Shown here piece after piece: positions 56,313 to 64,000 of a stretch of 64,000 bases of DNA. A program made the position numbers and the translations under genes. The stretch's first letter is position 1; the number at the start of each line of letters is the position of its first letter. This DNA is from CAZJAH01 sp964544155 (lineage in GTDB: Bacteria > Bacteroidota > Ignavibacteria > Kapaibacteriales > UBA2268): NCBI GenBank assembly GCA_964544155.1, contig CAZJAH010000008.1, forward strand, positions 1 to 64,000, in the 5' to 3' direction. The notes under the pieces are model-generated. The model ran no database searches. It worked only from the letters and a program-made list of their open reading frames with translations, and had not been told where the DNA came from.

Positions 56313-57653
56313 ATGAGATTAATTAACCGGACAGCGGCATTGCTGACGCTGCTTTTTATTTTCGCGTTTTCGGCCAGAGGCCTTATGGCCCAGGCCAATC
56401 CCGTTCAATTCGTAAAGGATTCACTTGAAAACGGCCTTCAGGTAATTTATCATGTTGATAAATCAGCTCCTGTGGTTGCAACAGTTCTGCACTACCGGGT
56501 AGGATCAAAAGATGAAGATCCCTCCAGGACAGGTTTTGCTCATTTCTTTGAGCACCTGATGTTTGAAGCAACTGATGATATCCCGCGCGCTTCAATGGAT
56601 AAATATGTTCAGGAAGCAGGCGGCAGCCTTAACGCGCATACCGCTTTTGATGAAACCGTTTACCAGTTCAAGCTGCCATCGAATGAAGTTAAACTGGCTC
56701 TATGGATAGAATCACAAAGAATGAGAAAACTCCATGTGAATGAAATCGGGGTAGAAACACAGCGCGGAGTGGTTAAGGAAGAAAGAAAAACCCGTGTCGA
56801 TAACCAGCCCTACGGCAATTTGCTCGAAAAAATGGCGAAAGAGCTATTCAAAGGCGGATCTTATTCCTGGACTCCTATTGGATCGGAGCAGCATATTGAT
56901 ATCGCGGCTATTGAAGAATTTAAAGCCTTTTATAATAGTTTTTACCAGCCGAATAATGCTACTCTTGTTGTAGCCGGAGATTTTGAAATCACCGAAGTAA
57001 AGAAATATGTTAAAGATTATTTCGGCCATTACGAACGCGCGCCCGAACCGGCAAGGTCGGAATTCAAACTGCTGCCTTTAGAAAAAGAATACAGGGAAAC
57101 AATCAAAGACGATAAAGCTACACTTCCGGCTGTATTTATGGGCTACAGGGGGCCCAAGCTCGGTTCGGATGATTATTACGCCATGAACCTTTTAACAGAC
57201 ATTATGGCAGCGGGAGAAAGCTCAAGAATGTACCGCAAACTTGTTGACGAAAAAGAACTTGCAATTCAGACGGCTGTAATTCCTTTCAGCCTGCAGCATT
57301 CGGGTATGATATTGCTATACGGCATTCCTAATATGGGAGTAGATGTAACTAAAGTTGAAAAAGAGATGTATAAAGTTATTGACAGAATTGTTAAAGACGG
57401 AGTCACAGACGATGAATTACAAAAAGCAAGAAATATCAAGGAAGCCCAATCGGTAGAAGGCAAAAAAAGCGTACTCAGGAAAGCTATGGACCTGGCGCAG
57501 TTCAACAGCTACTACGGCGATCCTTCGCTAATAAATAACGAGATCGACAAATATCTCCAGGTATCTAAAGAAGACCTCAAGAGGGTAGCGAAAAAATATT
57601 TCGATATAGATAAAAAAATTGTACTTACTTATCTGCCGTCGGAAGCTCAGTAA
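56313..57653 (+). CDS. M16 zinc metallopeptidase, catalytically competent subunit
   Basis: The ATG at 56313 has GGAG 6 nt upstream and starts a signal peptide (MRLINRTAALLTLLFIF...LMAQA), so it is preferred over the GTG at 56295 (447 residues). The zinc motif HFFEH is at 77-81 (inverzincin HxxEH), with the distal glutamate in VVKEER near 157. The second half has the peptidase M16 C-domain (GESSRMYRKLVDEKEL). It is paired with an M16 protein whose zinc site is lost, a common active/inactive heterodimer. The gap is 66 bp. It is probably periplasmic. Confidence 0.93.
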   Translation: MRLINRTAALLTLLFIFAFSARGLMAQANPVQFVKDSLENGLQVIYHVDKSAPVVATVLHYRVGSKDEDPSRTGFAHFFEHLMFEATDDIPRASMDKYVQEAGGSLNAHTAFDETVYQFKLPSNEVKLALWIESQRMRKLHVNEIGVETQRGVVKEERKTRVDNQPYGNLLEKMAKELFKGGSYSWTPIGSEQHIDIAAIEEFKAFYNSFYQPNNATLVVAGDFEITEVKKYVKDYFGHYERAPEPARSEFKLLPLEKEYRETIKDDKATLPAVFMGYRGPKLGSDDYYAMNLLTDIMAAGESSRMYRKLVDEKELAIQTAVIPFSLQHSGMILLYGIPNMGVDVTKVEKEMYKVIDRIVKDGVTDDELQKARNIKEAQSVEGKKSVLRKAMDLAQFNSYYGDPSLINNEIDKYLQVSKEDLKRVAKKYFDIDKKIVLTYLPSEAQ

Positions 57654-57719
57654 TTATTCAGAAAAAAGCTCAGTTTTTTAAAAGAAAAGAATTATCATAA
57701 TAAATACGGACAGAAAAAA

Positions 57720-59783
57720 ATGAAAAGATTTATTTCAGTATTAACTTTATTCTTAATAATCTCCGGTGTAGCGGCTGCCCAGGATATAGACTTATCCCAA
57801 AAGCCCCAGCCCCTGCCGGAAAAAGACTTCCCTTTCCCGGCATATTCTGAAAAAGAAATGGCTAACGGCATTAAAGTGCTCTTTGTTGAAGACCATGAGC
57901 AGCCCACAGTGACTTTCAGGCTTATGATACCCGGCGGGACAAATCTGGAAGGCGATAAATCGGGATTAGCGGAAATGACTGCTTACCTCATTACTAAAGG
58001 CGCCGGTGACAGAAAAGCGCTCGATATCGCGCAAGCAATTGACGGCGTGGGAGCCAGCCTTAACACAAGCGCGGGAGAGGCAATGTTCATTTCGGCATCC
58101 GGCCTTAAAAAGCACATGGATATAATGCTCGATGTAATGTCGGATGTACTTCTTAAACCAAAATTCCCCGAAGAGGAATTCGATAAGCTCGTAAAACAAA
58201 TGCTTACCGGCATTAAAAACGAAAAATCAGATCCTTCTCTTCTGGCAGCAAATTTATCGAAGATGGTTGTTTACGGTAAAAATCATCCCTACGGGCAAAG
58301 GCCGACAGAGAAATCGATCAACTCAATAACAAACGAAGACGTTAAGAATTTCTATAAAAATTATTTCAAACCACAGGACGCCCTTCTTGCCGTAGTAGGC
58401 GATGTTAAAGCGTCGGATATTATGCCTGTTCTCGAAGAAAAATTCGGCGCCTGGGAAGGTGATGCCCCCGAGATAAACGTACCGCCGACAAAACCTATGG
58501 CTAAAGGCGTGTACTTTGTCGAAAGGCCCGGATCGGTGCAGTCATCGACCCTTATCGCCACCAGGACTATTCCGAGATCACACAGAGACTATGTGAGGCT
58601 CGATGTGGCTGCCGATATCATTGGTGCGGGATTCGCGGGGAGGCTTTTCAGAACTTTGAGGGAAACATATTCCTATACCTATACGCCTTTCGGTTATCTG
58701 ACTTCTGCGAAATATACCAACAGGTTCGCCTGCGGTGCTGACGTCAGAAATGATGTTACCGATTCTGCTATCGCCATAACATTAGACCAGCTAAGGCTGT
58801 TGGCTTCAGAACCACCGTCAGAAGAAGAGCTTAACAGGATCAAAAGATTTTCAGTTGGTTCATATTTGATGAATTTCGAAAGCTCGTCTTATGTAGCTTC
58901 ACTTATTCAAAACGCGGAATTTCACGGCATCCCGATCACTATGATCAAAGAATATCCGAATAACCTTATGCGGATCACTCCTGCTCAGGTAAGCCAGGTG
59001 GCGCGTCAATACATGAACCCCGATGACGCTTATATTATTGTGGTCGGCGATCCTTCAGTAAAAGAAAAAATTGAAAAATTCGGCAAAGTTTATACTTATA
59101 ATCTCGACCTGGAGCCTGCTGACATGAAACTCCCCAAAGCAGGTATTGACGCGGATGAACTGATGGATAAATACATAAACGCCCTCGGCGGCAAGGAAAA
59201 GCTGGATAACATCCGGACAATTCATGGTTCGGGTAATCTCGAATTGACCTTGCAGGGCAGGCAAATACCGGGTACTTTTGAAGTAAAACAAAAGAAAGGC
59301 GGCAAACTATATCGATTTATGGATATGGGTATGATGCAGGTAACCGAGTGGGTAAACAGCGACTCTGCATGGGTTAAGCAGGGGCCAAGCGTTACGCACC
59401 TTGATGGCGAAGACCTCGACAGCTATAAGCAGGAAGCTATGCTTTTCCGCGAATCTAAGCTGATGGAACAAGGCTATAAGCTGGAGGTAATGGGCAAAAT
59501 GGACAGCAATATAGTTATGAAAGCTGTTTCTCCGGCCGGAAAAGAAATGACACTCTACTTCGGCGAAAATGACCACTTATTGAATAAAATAGAAAAAATG
59601 GAGGATACACCCCAGGGGCCTATGGCCATTACCGTTAAATATGAGCAATACGCTGATGTAAGCGGAGTAAAACTGCCCCAGGTGATAATCCAGGAAAATC
59701 CCCAATTCACCATTAAAATGACCGGCGAATATAAGACCGGAGTTGAATTTGAGGATTCGGCTTTTGTTCCTTCTGAAAACTAA
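57720..59783 (+). CDS. Degenerate M16 peptidase-like protein with C-terminal lipoprotein-carrier-like domain
   Basis: This 687-residue exported protein is an M16 fold whose HxxEH has become E-x-x-A-Y (in GLAEMTAYL, ~82-90), so no zinc chemistry is expected. The R/Y substrate-binding element (GRLFRTLRETYSYTYTP, ~307-323) is kept, as in inactive partner subunits of M16 dimers. The last ~210 residues (ADELMDKYINALGGKEKL ... FEDSAFVP) form a separate beta-rich domain resembling the LolA/outer-membrane lipoprotein-sorting fold. The fusion is unusual and may couple peptide handling to a lipid or lipoprotein ligand. Confidence 0.85.
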   Translation: MKRFISVLTLFLIISGVAAAQDIDLSQKPQPLPEKDFPFPAYSEKEMANGIKVLFVEDHEQPTVTFRLMIPGGTNLEGDKSGLAEMTAYLITKGAGDRKALDIAQAIDGVGASLNTSAGEAMFISASGLKKHMDIMLDVMSDVLLKPKFPEEEFDKLVKQMLTGIKNEKSDPSLLAANLSKMVVYGKNHPYGQRPTEKSINSITNEDVKNFYKNYFKPQDALLAVVGDVKASDIMPVLEEKFGAWEGDAPEINVPPTKPMAKGVYFVERPGSVQSSTLIATRTIPRSHRDYVRLDVAADIIGAGFAGRLFRTLRETYSYTYTPFGYLTSAKYTNRFACGADVRNDVTDSAIAITLDQLRLLASEPPSEEELNRIKRFSVGSYLMNFESSSYVASLIQNAEFHGIPITMIKEYPNNLMRITPAQVSQVARQYMNPDDAYIIVVGDPSVKEKIEKFGKVYTYNLDLEPADMKLPKAGIDADELMDKYINALGGKEKLDNIRTIHGSGNLELTLQGRQIPGTFEVKQKKGGKLYRFMDMGMMQVTEWVNSDSAWVKQGPSVTHLDGEDLDSYKQEAMLFRESKLMEQGYKLEVMGKMDSNIVMKAVSPAGKEMTLYFGENDHLLNKIEKMEDTPQGPMAITVKYEQYADVSGVKLPQVIIQENPQFTIKMTGEYKTGVEFEDSAFVPSEN

Positions 59784-59807
59784 AAATTGCCGGCTACACA
59801 GATATAC

Positions 59808-59838
59808 AAGGCTGTTTCAGAAATGGAGCAGCCTTTTT
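59808..59838 (+). terminator. Rho-independent terminator after the M16 pair
   Basis: AAGGCTG (59808-59814) pairs with CAGCCTT (59829-59835) over a 14-nt loop, followed by a T-run. Confidence 0.85.
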
Positions 59839-60014
59839 TTAACCGCTATTAAAAAGTTAATTGTATATAAAAATAAAATTAATTATATTTCTTTTTAGTA
59901 ATAAAGATGTTTCGTTGCTTATTATGTATTGCTTTTAGTACTTTTTTTATTTAATTTCCAACAGCTAATTGCTTGTAAAAGCGTTTCTTTTAAACAGTAA
60001 ACAGGCTGATCGAA

Positions 60015-61037
60015 ATGGCCAATCACCATAAGGTTCTGATTGTAGAAGACGAATTAACGAATTCAATTCTCTTAAAGAGAATACTCAATAAAGCCGGCTA
60101 TACAACAGTTGTAGCTAATAACGGCGCGGAAGCCCTGCAGCATCTCGATAAAGAAAAATTCGACGCTGTACTTACCGATTGGATGATGCCCCAGGTGGAC
60201 GGTATAGAACTTATCAGAAGGATGCGGGAGAACCTCGAAAAACTTCCGCTTATCATAATGATCACCGCCCTGGTATCGGAAGGCGCGAGGACTTATGCAC
60301 TGGAATCCGGCGCGGATGATTACATTGCCAAGCCCATTGATGTTGAAGAGCTGCTCACACGGCTTAAAGACGGCCTTGCACGGTATGAGCAATCGCCTCC
60401 AGGTGTAGTTAAGGAAACAGTAACACGGGAACTCTCTCAGAAGCCCCCATTTGTAGGGGTAGTGATCGGTACAAGCACCGGCGGCCCGCCTACTCTTATT
60501 GAATTATTCAAAAATGTAGATCCGGGGGGCAATGCCGCTTTCTATGTAGTTCAGCACGGGCCTCCATGGATGCTGGAGACTTTCTCGCAGCGCCTGCAAA
60601 GGGAAACCAGCTTTAAGGTAAACCTGGCGGTCAACGGCGCCGATTCCGCGCCAGGCAATATATATATAGCCCCGGGGGATAAACACCTCCGAGTAAAAGC
60701 CGGTAGTTTAAAGCTCGAATTGGATGACGGCCCTAAAGAAAACTTTGTCAAACCCTCTGCCGACCCCCTGTTCCGTACCGCCGCAGATGCTTTCGGCAAA
60801 TTTACTGTGGGAGTAATACTGACAGGCTTAGGCCGTGACGGCGCTCAGGGCGCGGGCCAGATAGCTGCAGTTAAGGGCAGGGTTATTGTGCAGGATCCGG
60901 AAACGGCCGTGGCGCCATCAATGCCAAGGACTGTAATTGAATCAGGTATCGACCATAAAGTTATAAAACTCGACGAGCTCGGCAAATACCTGAATGAAAC
61001 CATATTCCAGGTATCAGCAAGGCTCAAAGCCAAATAA
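60015..61037 (+). CDS. cheB: CheB-type receiver plus protein-glutamate methylesterase
   Basis: This 340-residue protein has a receiver domain (~5-120) with phospho-acceptor D55 (LTDWMMP), followed by a CheB methylesterase domain with S154 (IGTSTGGP), H181 (VQHGP) and D275 (GLGRDGA). It demethylates or deamidates chemoreceptors. It is orphaned, with no cheA, cheR, cheW or mcp in the window, so it may act in a distal chemotaxis system or an alternative two-component path. A single-gene transcript with a strong terminator. Confidence 0.95.
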   Translation: MANHHKVLIVEDELTNSILLKRILNKAGYTTVVANNGAEALQHLDKEKFDAVLTDWMMPQVDGIELIRRMRENLEKLPLIIMITALVSEGARTYALESGADDYIAKPIDVEELLTRLKDGLARYEQSPPGVVKETVTRELSQKPPFVGVVIGTSTGGPPTLIELFKNVDPGGNAAFYVVQHGPPWMLETFSQRLQRETSFKVNLAVNGADSAPGNIYIAPGDKHLRVKAGSLKLELDDGPKENFVKPSADPLFRTAADAFGKFTVGVILTGLGRDGAQGAGQIAAVKGRVIVQDPETAVAPSMPRTVIESGIDHKVIKLDELGKYLNETIFQVSARLKAK

Positions 61038-61075
61038 ATATATTTAATTGTTGATCCGTATTTATACTGAGTCAT

Positions 61076-61101
61076 AATCCGTATAACTACGGATTTTTTA
61101 T
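61076..61101 (+). terminator. Rho-independent terminator of cheB
   Basis: A perfect 8-bp stem, AATCCGTA (61076-61083) with TACGGATT (61088-61095), with a 4-nt loop and a T-run. Confidence 0.92.
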
Positions 61102-61308
61102 TAGTTCAATTTTAATACTTGCTTTTCTTGTTTTCTTTTTTATAAATTACAATTGTAACTCCCCTACATTGTTTGAGTTTCCGCCTATTGAAATTAAGGT
61201 AAGCATGTCAGACTATTGTCGATATGCGCATCCTTCGTGCCGCTATTATAATGAGCGATTAGTATAAATAAGCATGAACATTTTTAATAAGGCAGGGAGA
61301 AGAAAGGC

Positions 61309-61947
61309 ATGAAGAAATTATTTTACCTATTCTCAATTGCACTATTTGTGTTATTGGGATGCTCAGATGATGACGCAACGGCAGGTGCTTCAAGCAATAA
61401 CATGTCTCTGAAGGCCGGTGAATACCAGGCTGTAATCGAAACGCAGGTGGATTACTACAAATCTAACTTTTCAGGCCAGTTAGTTTACGTTAAATCGGAA
61501 ATTTATTCTTACAATGGGTCTTTATTTATCGATCCACCTGAAAAAGTTGGCACGATTTCGGAAAGCAACCCCTTTAACCTCATGATCTGTACTGAATCAT
61601 CTTCTAATAACCGTCCCGGCTGTTTCTGGTTATGGTCGGCCACCCTTGTTGACGGAGGCAGCGGGAGCGTACTGCTGCAATACTGGGATTTTGACTACAA
61701 TGCCGGAAACATCGAAGGCACTTTCATAAAAACCGGGCTTGATGAAGCTTATGCCGCTTTTAATACTATTTGGACAGAAGATGAAGAAAGTATCCCCGGA
61801 TTAAAAATGGTAACTCCATACGTTTTTGCTGAAAATGAAACTGTGATGTACGGCACAATCAATAATAATTCGGCAAGTATAGTGATCGAAGGCGTTTCAA
61901 CTAACGCAGTAAGAGTATTCAAAACAGTTGTGAACGCGAGCAGATAG
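61309..61947 (+). CDS. Predicted lipoprotein of unknown function
   Basis: This 212-residue protein has a lipoprotein signal ending in LLGC (Cys 18) followed by SDDDATAG, where acidic residues after the cysteine may influence sorting. The mature part is beta-rich, with no family motif I recognise. Its neighbours, cheB and a histidine kinase, give no functional clue. GGGAGAAG precedes the ATG. Confidence 0.8.
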   Translation: MKKLFYLFSIALFVLLGCSDDDATAGASSNNMSLKAGEYQAVIETQVDYYKSNFSGQLVYVKSEIYSYNGSLFIDPPEKVGTISESNPFNLMICTESSSNNRPGCFWLWSATLVDGGSGSVLLQYWDFDYNAGNIEGTFIKTGLDEAYAAFNTIWTEDEESIPGLKMVTPYVFAENETVMYGTINNNSASIVIEGVSTNAVRVFKTVVNASR

Positions 61948-61955
61948 GATAATTT

Positions 61956-61987
61956 GGGGGCAGGTATTGCACTTGCCCCCTATTTTT
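61956..61987 (+). terminator. Terminator between lipoprotein and histidine kinase genes
   Basis: GGGGGCAGGT (61956-61965) pairs with ACTTGCCCCC (61971-61980), one G-T pair, 5-nt loop, then a T-rich stretch. The T-run overlaps the stop codon of the convergent kinase gene. Confidence 0.88.
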
Positions 61988-63518
61988 TAGATATAGGCAG
62001 AACGAACCAAAATGTCGAGCCCTTGCCTTCATGGCTTTCAAAACCAATGCGACCGCCCAGTTTCTCGATGAATTCCTTGCACAGGTTGAGTCCCAGCCCA
62101 GTCCCCCGTTCATTATTTGTGCCCGGATTCCGGTATCCGGAGCTGATATCGAAAATAAGATTTTGTTTATTTTCCGGTATTCCGATTCCGTTATCTTCTA
62201 CTGATACTTTAATTTGCCCATCGTTTTCAGTTAAGCAGGCCTCAATACTGCCGCCTTCGCGGGTGAATTTAATAGCGTTTGTGATAAGATTCCTGATCAC
62301 TGTATCGATCATATCCGGATCTGAATATATTACCAATTCAAAAGGGGTATCCGCCTTTAAGCTGATATTCTTGGAATTTGCGTGTGATTCAACAAGTTCA
62401 AAATTTTTTAAAAGAATACTAACAATATCAAACTCTTCATTGTTGATACTCATACTACCAGATTGCGTCCTTGCCCATTTAAGCAGGTTTTCCAATAGCT
62501 CATAAGAATTTTTAGCCGACTTTCTGAGTACAGATAATATCTCCTCCAGTGAATTTTTATCCAGGGTATTAAGATTTTCATCAGCGTATTCAGTTAACTG
62601 ATAAAAAGACCCTATCGGGTTTTTCAGGTCGTGAGCAAGAATTGAAAGAAATTTATCCTTTGTGCGGTTTGCCCGGCTTAGTTTTTCTTTAGATTTTATC
62701 AGTTCGGCTTCGACTTTTTTTAATTCCGTGATATCGAATAAAATCCCGATTATACCTGCTACCTTGCCATATTGATCATTGTAAGTCGATTTGTGAATTA
62801 TCAGGTCATGCTTTGTGCCGTCGGCAAAAGACGATTTATATTCATACACCTGCAACCCGGGATTCTCAAGCAGCTCGATATCCTTGTTAAAATAAAATAT
62901 ACCTTCTTCATTTGTGTAAACTTCGTTTATGGTTCTGCCGAGAATTTCATGGCGCTTTTTACCGAGCGCTTTTTCGTACGCGATATTGCAGCCCAGGTAT
63001 CTGGCTTTTTTATCTTTGTAATAAAGCGGACTTGGTACGGTATCGAGCAGTACAGAGAGAAATTCGCTATGCCTTTTGATCAGGTTTTCGGCTTCTATCT
63101 GCTTGTTGTTATTCTCAAGTGTGAGCATAACAAACTCTTCGCCTTCATATTCGAACATTGAAGCTGATACCAGGAAATGTGTTTCCCGGAGCTGGCCATG
63201 CTTATTTACTTTAATGGCGGCGCGCTGCCTTTCGAGCCTTTTGCCTTCAAAAGCGGTATTGATTGTATTCCTTATAACGCAATTTTTGCAAAAAGGAGTT
63301 CTTCCGCAGCCGTTTGTTATCCGTGCCGCATTGATGCACCCGAGTACATCTCCGCCCTGATGCATAAGTATCATTTCCGGATTATCGGAGGCAAGCCTTG
63401 AGCCGGCGGCATTAAAATCGACTATTTGGCCCGACCTTTCGACAATGAATATCATAGCCGGCGATGAATCTATGATAGTTTTAAAAAAACTGTCCTTTCT
63501 TGTCGCGATATTACTCAT
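61980..63518 (-). CDS. PAS-PAS sensor histidine kinase with N-terminal cysteine cluster
   Basis: This 512-residue protein has no membrane segment, so it is cytosolic. The first PAS domain (~10-135) carries four cysteines, C61, C71, C77 and C80 (LGCINA, NGCGRTPFCKNC), a pattern seen in PAS sensors thought to bind metal or sense redox. A second PAS domain follows (~150-275). The HisKA domain has H296 (ILAHDLKNP), and the HATPase has DNGIGIPE and GTGLGLNLC. No response regulator adjoins it. The ligand is unknown. Confidence 0.92.
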   Translation of the reverse strand: MSNIATRKDSFFKTIIDSSPAMIFIVERSGQIVDFNAAGSRLASDNPEMILMHQGGDVLGCINAARITNGCGRTPFCKNCVIRNTINTAFEGKRLERQRAAIKVNKHGQLRETHFLVSASMFEYEGEEFVMLTLENNNKQIEAENLIKRHSEFLSVLLDTVPSPLYYKDKKARYLGCNIAYEKALGKKRHEILGRTINEVYTNEEGIFYFNKDIELLENPGLQVYEYKSSFADGTKHDLIIHKSTYNDQYGKVAGIIGILFDITELKKVEAELIKSKEKLSRANRTKDKFLSILAHDLKNPIGSFYQLTEYADENLNTLDKNSLEEILSVLRKSAKNSYELLENLLKWARTQSGSMSINNEEFDIVSILLKNFELVESHANSKNISLKADTPFELVIYSDPDMIDTVIRNLITNAIKFTREGGSIEACLTENDGQIKVSVEDNGIGIPENKQNLIFDISSGYRNPGTNNERGTGLGLNLCKEFIEKLGGRIGFESHEGKGSTFWFVLPISKK

Positions 63519-63685
63519 TACTCAATTAAATTAATAGTTTGCGTTATATAAGAAAATTATATATATTTTTTGTTAATTTCTGACTAAGACAAATTAATTT
63601 TAAATGCAATATATCATTTAATATTTTTGTGTCATAGTTCTTTTAAAAAAAGCCTAAAAAGCTCAATAATAACATAATAAAGTAT

Positions 63686-64000
63686 ATGGGTAAAGTAAAT
63701 AGAAGGGTAGAAACACCCGAAGAAAAAAACGAAAGACAGGCAAAACCTATGGGGATAACATCAGATAATACAATTAACAGCATCTTACTATCCGACAGAC
63801 AAAAGAAGCTTATATCCCTCATTGATGAAAAAGACATCACTGTATGCACCGGGCCTGCGGGAACCAGTAAGACTTTTATCGACTGCTACTACGCCGTTAA
63901 AGCAATAAAGGAAAAGGGCTTTAGTAAAATTTTGCTTACCAAGCCCGTGCAGGAAGCCGGAGAAAAGCTCGGATTTCTGCCGGGCGATATTGAGCATAAG
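63686..64000 (+). CDS. PhoH-family ATPase, 3' partial
   Basis: A plus-strand frame is open from the ATG at 63686 to the window edge (105 codons). It shows the PhoH signatures LSDRQKKLISLID, the P-loop TGPAGTSKTF, and LLTKPVQEAGEKLGFLPGD. The Walker A glycine before Lys is Ser here (GTSKT instead of GTGKT). PhoH proteins are predicted RNA-metabolism ATPases. The C-terminus lies outside the window, so no more can be said. Confidence 0.9.
   Translation, partial: MGKVNRRVETPEEKNERQAKPMGITSDNTINSILLSDRQKKLISLIDEKDITVCTGPAGTSKTFIDCYYAVKAIKEKGFSKILLTKPVQEAGEKLGFLPGDIEHK

Noticed and set aside
61954..62505. 183-codon plus-strand frame
   Set aside because: It is antisense to the HATPase part of the histidine kinase; Ser/Pro-rich, typical of a shadow.
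1..64000. CRISPR array, tRNA or rRNA genes, insertion sequences, prophage
   Set aside because: No regularly spaced repeats, tRNA T-loop/acceptor pattern, rRNA signature, transposase or phage structural gene was seen.

Overview
The window comes from a bacterium of the Bacteroidota/Chlorobi/Ignavibacteria (FCB) assemblage. At least four genes encode secreted proteins ending in a type IX secretion (T9SS) sorting domain (VYPNPA...NG[VI]Y-type ends). GIN-domain, lamin-tail, cohesin/dockerin and WD40 exported proteins are typical of that group. Flagellins, a CheB-like protein, NrfHA and Hcp suggest a flagellated organism able to reduce nitrite to ammonium, closer to Ignavibacteria/Chlorobi-like lineages than to gut Bacteroides. 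This placement is an inference from gene content. No rRNA or tRNA gene is visible.

Layout. 1-7.0 kb: a T9SS cargo tail, a CtpA-type S41 protease, a DUF3108 protein, a BadF/NagK-type kinase and, convergent, a tryptophanase. 7.1-11.3 kb (minus): an Omp85-like barrel, a lamin-tail protein and an overlapping free-methionine sulfoxide reductase. 11.4-12.1 kb: thiamine pyrophosphokinase. 12.1-18.4 kb (minus): a tight seven-gene cluster (DJ-1, acylphosphatase, PlpD-like patatin, LOG-like protein, J-domain protein, membrane rhodanese, sigma-54 activator). 18.7-20.2 kb: T9SS cargo. 20.3-26.7 kb: a nitrogen-stress block with nrfHA on one side of an Rrf2 regulator gene and ferredoxin-cupin-hcp on the other, with three matching GAC-N6-GTC palindromes in the two intergenic gaps. 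26.8-28.8 kb: an AT-rich 661-residue protein that appears to be built of DNA-binding modules. 29-34.4 kb (minus): a T9SS subtilase and a lipoprotein. 34.6-38.0 kb: prfA, a Bor-like lipoprotein, a small membrane protein, and a cohesin/dockerin protein behind a consensus sigma-54 promoter. 38.3-43.1 kb: purN, a GIN lipoprotein, a YqiA-like esterase and polA. 43.2-45.1 kb (minus): two flagellin paralogues. 45.1-46.3 kb: a gene-poor stretch with a copied rimO tail. 46.3-54.5 kb: icd, a T9SS WD40 protein, rimO, a YciO-type protein and an APC permease. 54.5-64 kb: lnt, a pair of M16 proteases (one active, one degenerate), CheB, a lipoprotein, a PAS histidine kinase and the start of phoH.

The clearest regulatory circuit is the Rrf2/nrfHA/hcp block. 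NrfHA reduces nitrite to ammonium, Hcp removes hydroxylamine/NO by-products, and an Rrf2 protein with three cysteines spaced like an Fe-S sensor sits between them with repeated operator-like palindromes on both sides. The second circuit is sigma-54: an activator without a receiver domain at 12-13 kb and a near-perfect -24/-12 promoter at 36.57 kb. The candidate for an undescribed system is the 26.8-28.8 kb gene, which by eye combines an RpoA-CTD-like HhH, a sigma-region-4-like HTH, two HARE-like winged helices and a helicase-associated-like tail.
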